Below, one piece after another: positions 23,301-35,300 of a stretch of DNA of 60,000 nt. A program made the position numbers and the translations under genes. Below the pieces are notes generated by a model, which worked only from the letters and a program-made list of their open reading frames with translations, did no database searches and was not told where the DNA came from. This DNA comes from Lineus longissimus (taxonomy: Eukaryota; Nemertea; Pilidiophora; Heteronemertea; Lineidae), in NCBI RefSeq assembly GCF_910592395.1, contig NC_088322.1, forward strand, positions 7,003,431 to 7,063,430, in the 5' to 3' direction. How positions within the stretch are numbered: position 1 is the stretch's first letter; each line of letters opens with the position of its first letter.

Positions 23301-26300
23301 CCATGCGTCTCGGACAAGGCGTGTCACTTCTAAAATTGAAATCCTTGGACAATTTCCATCCGGCGTCGTGTGTTCCTGTTTCCACAATCTCCATAGCAGC
23401 CGAAGACGGACTTTGAAGCTGTGGATGACAGAAACATCCAAGGGCTGCGCAATGGGGGTACAACCTGGTGGAATAAACTCAATAACACCGCCATTCTCAA
23501 TGATGAGAAGGGCAACTTCTTCTGTAAGATGCACACGGCAGCGATCCCATATGAGAAGGAAAGGTAGATACCCGTCTTCCTGGTCGTCCTGGTCCTGATG
23601 CATGAAGGGGATGAACACCTCTCCGAGGTAATCTAACATAACATTTGCTCTCATCCACCCCGTTGGTGATTGTGCCACGACTACATCTTCAGGCAGATTG
23701 TCTTGAAGCTCTTGCCATGCGGCTGCAGTTGGACGTCTGAAGGTGATGTGCGGGGGTAATTTTCCCCCTGCCATTGTGACTGCTAAAGTGACGGTACATC
23801 CCAGCCTAGGATTGCCCCACGAAGATTTGATATCAATCTGCGTTGCCCCTGTTCGGTTGTAGGTATAACTGCCATGGTTGTCAAAAAGGGTGAAAACCTC
23901 GTCTACATTTGCCACTTGATAATCTTCATAATGTTCATGCTGTTCATGCACGCTTTCCCTAAATGCAGCTACTAGGGCGTCAGCATTATCTGGCACCTGT
24001 CGGCTGTCCTTGGTCTTCCTTCTAAGGGAGATGCTGTACCTTTTCTTAAACCCTGATAACCAGCCATTTGATGCTGTAAAGTGAGATTTCCGTGGGTAAT
24101 CGTTCAATATACGGGTCTGTTCTGCAATAGCCAATCCAACCCACCACTGTTGATACAGTTCCCTCGATGCATCTTTGATGTTGTGATGTGATATCGCCAT
24201 TCCCAGGGCACGCCTCTTATCGAGCCAATCAGCTAGGTCTGCCTCCATCTCTTCGTATAGGCCTAAAAGATAACAGTTCATTTTACTCTGTCAGCAAATC
24301 ACTAAATTTGTTCTTTGCCACATTCCATGCAAAAATGCATCCTTCAGTTTCCCTTCACTTTAGCTGTACCCTTAATGTTCAGGGGGCTTTGCCATGGTTC
24401 CCTAGACTTACCAGTGCCACGTTCTCTCCACGCTAATTCTGAACCCTTGGCTTTTGACGATGCTCTATGATGATGAATGTCATCCTCACTCATTAACCAT
24501 TTCATCATTGTAGATTTTGGCAAACGGTTTGTGATGGCAAACGCTCCCACGGTTTCATTACCGGCATGGAAGTCAGCGAGAAGCTTTACTTTTTCGCGCA
24601 GAGTGTAGCGCCTGCGTCTTCTAGGATGTTCAGCCATAGTGCAGACAGACAATCCCAGAATTACCCTCCCTTTTATTCTCATCCTGGTCCACATAACCAT
24701 TTCAGCATTTCAGTAACTAACATGTCTCATTGCATCACAGAAGAAACCACAGATTGTGTCACGCAATAACTGGTGCTAGGCCTGGTCTCGCCTATATGCA
24801 CATGAATGGCAAGGGCGGCTGTCGTATGCATTATGACATTGGTGGATCTGCCCAGACAAAAATGGCCGCTGGTTCTTATTCGCAAGGTATTAAAGTATTG
24901 TTACATGTTGTCACGTACATGTATTCGCTCCATCACTGATGACGTGTGCTGAGCACGCTTGCGTAAAAGGCAGCGTGAGCTTTGTTCTCTGCTGAGTGCT
25001 CCCCAGACCGCCCTGCATGAGGGTGGGGCATCGCTCGCTTTACCGATTAGGAAGGAGTGATGACCCCTAACTCATACAGTCTGCTCAGCCCTGCCCATTG
25101 ACTAGCCTACCCAGCACGTTCCACTTTTAAGTAATGCAAGTACACTCTAAAGAAGCCCTAAGTGTTGTATCGTTATTTGTTCTGTCTTTCTTGACAAAGT
25201 TAATACTGAAAGAAGCATCAAACCATACGCGATCTCACGGTACGGTATTCCTAAAAAAATAGGATTACAATGTACATTTATTTCGTCGTTTGTAGTTCGA
25301 AGTATTGCTTTGCAGTCCGGGTTGTGAAACCTTGTCTCGCAATGATATTTAGATTTCTCATTCTGTTTTAAATACGTTTTGAATTTCTAACATAATTTCA
25401 AAGACGGTGTTATGTATACACTCGTATAACATTACCCCCCCCCCCCCCGCAACATAGGGCCAATGGGAATGATGACTCCGCGAAGCTTGTCTTAGTTCAC
25501 GCCTGTTGTGCCACGGGCTGACCCCTGAGGAATATACTTATGGAAACGTACCGCCTGTTGCTATTGGGCTGCTTCTACACCTCTGAAGATGAGTAACTTC
25601 CGGCCGGGCAACGACTATTTCGTCCAGGCTGTTAATCCTTCCAGTCTCCCGAACCTCAACTGCATTTGACTCGGCACGATCCCTGGTTGAGGTTAAACCT
25701 GACTTCCTCGCTCGTCTCCATGGCATATCCAACATCATTTCATGGTTATGGGCCGTAGCGTTAACTACACAGAGAGAGGAAAACGGTTCTGACTTTTATG
25801 TTAGAAGAGGAGCCTGTCACAACGGATTAGGTGACATCGCACGATAAAGTTACATGACCGAATAAGTGAAAGAAGAGCTCCACTTCTAACTGTAAAACAG
25901 ATGATTACGCAATTCATTTCAGGTATTCCCGATGACTTCAGGGACTTCTTTTCTCCAATTGGAAGTACAATTCGCGTCGCCCGCCCACTAACTGGCTACC
26001 CATCGGAAACTTTTACGATTAACATAGCAGTAAGTATGTGGTCTGACTCTGTCCAAGTTCCCTCGAGGTTGATAATGAACTTTAACTTTTGGTTTAGTCT
26101 ACTCGACTTACCGACACAAGAAATCTGTAGGGAGGAACCAGGAACTAGATTAGTGTTTGCAAAGTGACATGCACTGCATGTGTCATTACTATCTCTACAA
26201 CACCAGCACGCCTTTTGTCACTAAGTCAAACAAAACCTTCACATATCGAGTTAGTGATCAGATTCTTAGTTTTGTACAGCCGTGTCCAGAAAGCTTTAAA

Positions 26301-29300
26301 CGGCGAAGATGCACTGCATATTGCAACATGGTTCAATGAGTTAAGAAAATCCTGGCCCCTTTTTTTAGTCATTGTCACTGGTTGTCTCGTATAAATAATG
26401 TTCTTCGCATTTGCAGGCTAGTGTTACGCCCACTTCGAAATGGAAGACAACAGCCACCGTCGTGGTTAACATTTTGAATATCAACACACCCCCATCGTGT
26501 GCATTGACAAGAGGAAACGTTGTTACATTGCGATACCATGAAGGTTCTCGTGGCAATGTCTTCATACTGGTGGGCGAATCTGAAACAGATTTTGGATTCA
26601 TTGGTAGTTTCACTGGAGGAAGTGGTGATTCTGGTAGTTTCAGAGGAGGAAGTGGTGATTCTGGTAGTTTCACTGTTACTACTACCAGTGATGCCGGTAG
26701 TTTTACTGGTCAAAAGAACTTCGACAAGCGCAGCATCGGCGATAGTGTGACCATCCACAGCACCTTTGCCAAAGGTGACAGCCTGTCTTTGAAAGGGGAT
26801 TGGGGCGACACGACTAGCGGCTTTTCAACGTTGCCTCCTGGAAACAGTGAAAGCACCTTCGCCAAAGGAAATATTGGTGGTGATTTCGTGAAAGGGGATC
26901 CAGCAACGGCATTTCCTGGAGATGTCGGCAGCTCCTCTGTCACATGGGATTACGGCAGTGGTTTTTCAAAAGGTGACCTGGGCAGTTGGGGAACAACAGA
27001 CAGTCCCAGTTGGACCGATATGCCTTGGGAAACAGAATCATCGATACCCCCTTCGGACATGGCTTCCAGCCAAGGGCCAATTTATGATAAGCAACTGCCG
27101 ACTATTATCCCACCAGACAGTGGATTATTTTTTTTAAACAAGGCCAACTGCAATGATACTGATAATACTATCGAGAATGCCATGATCGTGTATGATCTAA
27201 AGGACACGTTACCAGGCAGCGGCGGTAAGTACTTTTCCTCATTTTAGTTGCATCTGTATTTGCCCAGCTGAGAATTATGCAGTGCTAGCGTGTGTACCGA
27301 GTTCTGTTACAACCGCATATGACCCGAGCCCTCCTCGTAACCGGGTAACCAAGACTGAACCATTCAAGCAGGGGAAGCAATTCCGGCTCCACGGCTACCA
27401 CCAAATCAGAGAAGGCAATACAAGTATTTGCTTCCAGGCAATGCGGAAAGAAACATATTCAACTAGTGCCAAACCCAATTGGTGCAATCGTATGAGGGAC
27501 GGATGTATGGATTTTGTCGACTATCATATATGGAATATTCTAGCTCTGACAATTCCATTTCATTGAATTTCTTCAGTTCTAAGACAATCCATTTGTTCTT
27601 GAGATACAGGTTATCCTTGCCTATAACGTCTTTGGGTCCGAGGCCCAATGATACTAAATAGGAATGAATCGTGGTTCGTGAATAATCCTATGTAACCGGG
27701 CAAGACAAGGTCGAGAGGGCGGAGTTTACTACAAAGATTTCTTGAGTATTCACACCCACTCCTGGTAATACCCATTTGTGGACCTAATTAAATGCACGGT
27801 ACATCTTTAGTTGTACAAGAAGGTATAGAAGACGTTATGGGCAATGATAACCTGTATTTAAGATTAGAAAAATACAACGATGCGTTGTATTGGGCCACCC
27901 GATATATTCAACCGACCAAACCTGTCGATCTCTCTCATATTCTACAATTAGAGACTTGACGAGTATGTTTCACTCACAAATCGTGTGCGGGATTCGTAGA
28001 GCAGCGAAACCTTCCGATCGTTTATATACTTTATTTCAGACTCAAAGTTCTTCTCCATCGACCCATTGGGAGTAATTGAGTTTGATACCCGAGGGCTGAC
28101 CACCAACAAGTCCCTCTTTCTGGTTACCTATACAGCTGGTGACATTGAAGGCTTTCCTCGGCCATTGCGGGCGTCTGGTACAGTTGGTATTTTAATCAAA
28201 GGTAAGAGGATAACGCATCTTTTTAGATAGATTATTTTGATAACACAGAGCGAACTAAATCATAAGCCCGATGATTCCATTTGTAAGCAATGACTTGATG
28301 CATGTATTTCATTGTCGTATTAATATTCCAACCTCGCATTCCAAAATTAGTTCATCGAAAGTTAGTTTATCTTTCTGCAAAGATCATCTTAATGGGTGAT
28401 TTCAAAGTCAGTTTTTAGATTTAGTTTTAAAACTAAATGGAACACTAAAACCCTTGATTAAACCAGTATTGAAATGAATTTGGTTTTAGTTTCATCCTAT
28501 TTCAAAGTTGGTGTTTGTTGGTTTTAGCATTATGTCCGGTTTGAGCTAAAAACTAAGGGATGGTTTTAGTGTCAAAAACCAACACCGGGACTAAAACTAA
28601 AACTCTCCACAACACCAGAAATGAAGTCAGTTCTGGTGTTAGTTTTGACACTCAGTTTTAGCATTATCCTATTTCAAATTAGGTTTTAGTTTCACACTGA
28701 AACAAATTGGAACACCAAGGTCTGATCTTAATCCCAGCTCGGTGTTATATTTGGAAGATTTGTAGTGCATTTTGTATTACCAATAAAACTAACACCTTAG
28801 GCATTAACACCGAGTGGATTTCAAAGTTGGTGTTGGTGTTAAAAAAAAAATCATGTTGTTTGTACCATTTCAAGAAGTAGTTACTGGTATTTTGAACGCT
28901 GATGGGAATGATGATGGACGTGAAAGAAGACGAACAAATTTATATAGATCGGAAGCGGTTACAATAGGGAAACAACAGTAACAACGACAACAGCATGCAT
29001 GTTTGGTTTTTCCAAGGTTTTATCTCTGCCCATCTTGGTGTTAGTTTTACCTGCAGAATAAAACCTCTTCTTAGTTTCAGCCCAGGTTTTAGGAGTTAAG
29101 ACAAAACCAGGTGTTGGTGTTAAACTGAAACCTCGAATTGGTCTTATCCAGACATGGGTTTTTAGGGGTAGAAATTAAGAGTAAAACTGACACTAACACC
29201 CAACACTAAAACCAAAACCAACTTTGAAATCACCCATTGTACACATTGCATTACCCTGATGATTTCGTGTTAAGTTTCGAAAATACCATACTACCTAAAC

Positions 29301-32300
29301 AATTAAGTCACCAGTCGTCCCTCGAGCTGTCAACACAGGTGAATTTGAGTGTTTCCGTTTTTGAGTGCTCCCCTCATTGTTTGGTGACGCTGACAGATAG
29401 ATTGACACGTTGTTATGAGTTTCCCCCATCAAAATGTCATAGCCCCTCTGTTGTATGGAAACGCTGAAATGTTGGAACAACCATAGATGTTACATATATG
29501 GTGACATTTTCTTTAGATCTACCAATGAGCTGTCAACCTAATGTAAGCGTGAGGCTAACAAATGCCGAAGGATTAAATTGCCAGATCGTTAGACCCTGCC
29601 AAAGCCCATACGAGCAGCAACTCATCCAAATGTTTCTAGGATCTGCACCAATGGATGGCGCGGGGGATACTGAAAATGACGGTAGAGAAGCTTTATTTTT
29701 TTACCTAGTTCTCTTTCACCTTAATTTGAAGGCCACCTCGGATTTTGATAGAAATCTTACAGTCACCGTTTCCTCATTCATTAATCCGACATCAGCGCAT
29801 TCAAAACATTTTTTAGCTAAGGACAGCTCGATTCCAAATTACACGTAAGGCCGAAGTTACATAGACCTCATTCGTTCATTTACCACGAGTCACTTTCCGG
29901 GTTTTTCTTTCATACCTCGGTGAATGCACGCCACAAGGCCGTGCTTTTACAGGGGAACGAAAGCAAAAGGGGAAAATGAGTCCTGGGAAATGAACGAATG
30001 AGGTCTATGTAACTTCGGCCTAATAAGCAGCATGAAAACTCAACTCTAATTAAATCAACTGGCTATATGCAGGCCGACTTCTCGCGCAACAGTCCAAGAC
30101 GACGTTGAAACATACAAATGTTGTGTACTTCTGACGATAAGTGTAAAAGTGGGTCCTGTAAAGTCCTCTACTTTTGGACATTTGATTAAGACAAGAGAAT
30201 GACATGAAGGCCTGCACATATGCATTTTACGCCGTGTGTCACCAACTTAGTCATGTTCAGCGCGGTATGGAATAAAGGCCTTTTGCGTGATTCGCGGCGT
30301 AACATGCTTATGTGGAGCTGGGCATTAACTCTCAATCACACCTCGTGGATGTATCATATATGTTAATACATATTCAAATTCGTTTAGCTGGATCCGGGGA
30401 AAGCCATATGAGCATCATCACATACCAGTTGATTGCGAATGCCTCGACCGACCAGTACCTTGACGTCTCCAATGGGGTGAATGATATAAAAATCTGCCTG
30501 AACAAGAGCGGTGATCTTGGCGAAAGTGTAAGTGTACGATTTCTGCCCCCCCCCCCCCCCCCCGTCAGACAGCTCAGGCATTGTCAGGGAGCAGCGTTCA
30601 CGTTCCACTTTTCCAGGGGAAGGTGGTCATTTTGTGTTCAAAACAAGAGTGCCAAATCCCGAGAAAATCTAATCTCTTTATTTCAATCATGTAATTTGCT
30701 TAACACTCACAATTTTATATTTCACGCAAGGGCTGTAAAAGAATGCATTTATCTTTTATTTTAGATCGAAACGACATTCCACTTGGAGGCACACCACGAC
30801 TCTAGATTCAACGAAAGTCAACTGATTGACGTGAACTTCGTCTTTACTCTCCGAAATGTCACACTATTCCTTGAGAAATCTTACTCCACGCTCATAGACG
30901 AAGTTGATGCCATCCCAGGAACCGAGGTTGTGTCTCTTAGTTTTATTGACTCGGCCCTTTTGACATTTGCGATTGCGAAAGAGATGGGTAAGTTGTATTG
31001 ACACGAACATATTTTATACTTGATAGAGATTGATTAGTTGTGACAAAGGCAAAGCCGAATCCGGTGTAATGTTTTTGAGTGTTTCTGTTTTTGAGTGTTT
31101 CCCCTCATTGTTTAGGAACGCTCAAAAATAGATTGACGAGTTTTTCTGTGTATCCCCCCTATTGAAAAGTCATGGTCTCTCTAGCTGCCTATTGTTTGGA
31201 AACACTGAAACATGGGGAACAACCACAGATGTTACACCGGCACTCCGAGCACTTGGACAAGGTCGTACTCTTATTAACAGCTACACTACTACCCTCAGAA
31301 AATTTTGACAGGCTTCCTCACATGCGTGTAGGAGACAAAACGTGTAGAATGGTACGGTGTACACTTGACGTAGGGGTTTCAAAGCTTTTTGAGGGTAGTT
31401 GGTGTAGTTTGGACAATAGGCAGGTTTCGCGACGAAGTACGAACGACGAAGGTCTGTCGTGTCATCAAGCCATGTGCTAATTCGTTTACGCGACACTCGT
31501 AAATCATCTTCTGTACTAATTTGTACGAGGAATCGGGGAATCTTTCGAAAAAACTCGTCAATAATAAAGTACATTTACATACATGTACTTCCTACTTCGT
31601 TGTTCGTAGCTCTTCGTAAGGGTTGCGAAACCTGCCTATTATCTCCCAACTGTACAAACTCCTAAGCAATTTTTGACTGGTATTATTGTCAGATATTCTG
31701 GAGGCAACACCAGAACAAAAATGCCTAATGCAATGATTTGCCCTTGAACGAGGTTCTGAATGAATTATCCCTTATTTTGCTCTTTTATTCAAGATAACTA
31801 TTTCACCATTGATGGAAATGGGACCATTGCTTTAGCTGACCAACTCGCACCAGCAGTTTACAATTTTGAAGTCGTTGTAAGTATACTTTACTTCCCTGGC
31901 AGGCTGGCGGCGGGGGGGGGGGGGGAGAGCAGCATTGTAAAACCAGAAATCAACAAACGCCCACGGATATTCTCAGGATTCGGACCTGTAGCTCATTCAG
32001 ACCTCAGCCAGGTTTAACTCCAAATTATGTTTAGACTTCTTGTCTTACCCGAAGGGTGATAGTATTTTCAGAAAATGTAGATCAGTTTTAATTGAGTATA
32101 AAACTGTAGGACTGATTAAAGCTGGTCCCCCCCCCCCCCCCCACACACACACACTTTTGATGCTATGAGAGGATGCTATTCGGGTTTCTCTTTGTTGGGC
32201 AGTTGAATTTATTGTAGATCATCCATGCCGAATTCCTGTTGGACGGCAGTAGTGTCGCCAAGAGTCTATGTTACATGGCATACGATTTATTTCCAGGCGT

Positions 32301-35300
32301 CTGATCCGAATAGTGATACAGACAGAGCTGAGGTAGAGATCAGGGTATTGATGGCATCTCTTAACTGTACAATGAGGCAACATGTGTCAGAGTTCGACAT
32401 CACAACACTTGTGAGTGAACTAGTGGCGACCCTCGTCTGCGTGGATCCCGGACTTCAGACAAGAAGAAAAACAGCTCAACTGATAGGTACAGCATGACAC
32501 CAGAGTGTGAAAGCAATTCTGTACCCATTGAGAACAAGTCATGCCCTATTGTTCTATTATTGTACACGGATTCATGGCCTTTGATAAGCGTCTTATAATA
32601 TATCTATTTTCCATGACTATCACAGTGACTATAGGTGTAAGGTAAAATGAGGTAATTGTATCCCCTTTTCCACCTATAACTTTGGTTACGCAAGAGGTTT
32701 CCAGGCAGATTCACTAGTCCAGTCAAGATTTGTTATTTCCTATCGTTTGACCATGACTAAACAATAAATAAATCAACAAGTCTAGAATCCCATTGGCCAC
32801 TGTTGGCCTCCTGGCTTCGCGCTGTGCTTGTCTCTCTCGGTTAATTAAGGTTTTAAGCTTGACTAACGACTGCAATGGCAGTTGATGGTATGATATCGTG
32901 ACCATCACTACCTTGCACTATTTTTTTTCCTTCAAAGGCGTGCGCAGTAGGGTTGTCAGCAGCCAACTCTACAGTTGTCGTCATGACTCAATTTCCCCTT
33001 TTCCTATGATTTTAGACCCCTACCTATCATTCGACATCGGAAGAGACATCACGGAAAGGACTTGGAATACAACCAGTGTTTTCTTAGACATCTTCTTCTA
33101 CAAAACTCCTATCCTCGCAAGAAACAATTTCTCTACCTCCGTAAAGGTAATTAGAGGGAGGGAAGATCCCTCATCATCAGAGATATATCCGATCAGCTAT
33201 TCTGTCTCAGGTGCGTACCAGACTCTGAATATCTCTTTCATACAACTCTTTTTACACAAACTCTGTTTTAGACAAACATGTCAACTATATCAAACGGTTA
33301 AGGGAAGAATCAAGATGGAAAAGTCAGACAGTGTCGGACTTTTGTCGGATAAATCAGGAAAAAAATTCAGAAACCGTTAAGAAGTCGGAAAAGCCTCCTA
33401 CCAGTGGGAGTTTATTATACATTTGCGAGACAGAATAAATGGCGGAATAAACAGCTCCGACCTCGCGGTGTTTGGGGGAGCCAACAAATATCGACAGTAA
33501 GATGTCAATTTCTAATCTAAAACACCTCAAACGTAATCTTGACTGCTTTTTTACTACTTCCATATTTGGCACCAACGCAAGTGGTTCTGGTAACGTAGTC
33601 ATAACCGCTGCCCGAAATCGAGGCACAGTGCTTTATACAGTGTTAACAGTGTTATTTTGAAACCAATGTGTTTTAGAATGTTAATTTTCAGAACGCTAGC
33701 GAGATGCGACCCGGAAAAGTCGATAGCATTTTTGCTCTAGTATTTATGGTCCTCGAGTGGCGATAGTCAGAAAGAGCTTGTTGGACCGACCGAAATGAGC
33801 TGTATTTTGCCGAGACAAGACCACTAATGAATATTCATAGGTTGGAGGGTCGAGGCCTATCAATTAGACGAGTGCATGTTTTTAACTCTCAAGTACATAT
33901 TTGGAGAGGTATTGAAAAAATATTTGTTGTGGCAAGTCTACAGATATAAAGAAATTATTTGATGAAAAAATTAATTTCGAATTTTGCTAATTGGGTAATA
34001 GGGGGCGTGTTTTGAGTTTTTTCTGCCAGTTGGCTGAAAAGAGCGGAAATATCAAAGTCTGTCTAATTTGTCGATTATCAAAAAAATTCCGTGGTCAATC
34101 ACCATTTTATTTTTCACCATTTACTTGCCCGACTGTCCGGAATAACATAATCTAAATTTCAGATTCACAACACCACGCGTTCTTTGATGCGTCGCGGTCA
34201 AACATTGACAATTTAACTGCTAAAAGGCTTAAAAAATCAATTGTGGTCTTGTCTTTGCCCCAACCTGAAGTGAAGCCGCCGCCATTTTTTTCTCCAGCTG
34301 ACGTCATTGATGACGCGGTTATGTTAATTCGCCTATGGTGTGGATGCAACTATCTTGTTCGGCTGCGTCCATAACAGAAATGCTGTCCCGTGTCATGTCA
34401 ATATGAACTTTAAACAATCTTCAAATGGTCAATTAACCAATTTCTGACTTACTGACGTTTTCAGTCCAGCATTTGCCCAGTGGAACCTTAACAAAGTTTG
34501 CCCATCGATTTCAGTGGAAATTCCTAAACCTGTTCTGAGGAGAGAAGAAGTTACTGACAACACTATTCACATATCGTGGAATTTTGGGGAGTCAGATTTC
34601 GAGGAGAAGTACTTTGCTCAAATAGACCACTTTATTTTGTCTTGGAAGAACCAAACTACATCAACAGTGCGGGAGACAGCTCGTGAGAACTTTGAAGAAA
34701 ATAGACTAACCTTCCGAAATAATACTGTGCGGACATATATTTTGGGAAGTTTGGCTCAGAATACCACGTATTGGTTTAAACTGATTGCCGTACAAAAAGA
34801 CTCGTATTATGCGGATAAAGAATCTGATCTTATGAAAGTTACCACCATTGGTATGTATGGGATCTTTTCCTTTGGACCCTTTTTCTAAAATTCCTTTGAG
34901 AAAGTGCAAGATCAACTGGAAATATCATTGACATGATCAAAACGTTACTTAGTATTCTACTTCTTCATTGGCTTGTAATTCAATTATATTTTTGCTTTTT
35001 ATCAAACAATCCTAAATCATCTAGTCTGGTGGGATGATTTCAGTTAGCCTACCCCATGTTTGGTCTTTTGGTGGGGTCTTTATTTAATTTACAGCCTGTC
35101 ATGCCTGTGTTATGAATCCAGATATATCATTTGTTTGATTATCCGAAGATTTGGTAAAATCAAGAAATTTGTACATTCCAGCACAACTAATCTACGAGAT
35201 TCGCCTGACATTCCCCCTGACGTTCCAAGCCGACCTCCTCGATAGGAATAGTGCAATGTTTAAGACGTACTCAGCGGATTTGATAACTGATGTTAGTGCC

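Noticed and set aside
26365-26943. Minus-strand frames opposite receptor exon 11
   Set aside because: Mirror of the Gly/Ser/Thr low-complexity coding sequence; no domain and no start context.
33147-33152. Earlier donor for exon 18 (AAAG|GTAATT)
   Set aside because: It would end in phase 0 and clash with the phase-1 FN3 exon; the frame stays open to the donor at 33211, which fits.
33540-33660. Extra receptor exon with GTNASGSGNVVITAA
   Set aside because: Looked cadherin-like but has no acceptor or donor in workable phase, and exons 18 and 19 join without it.
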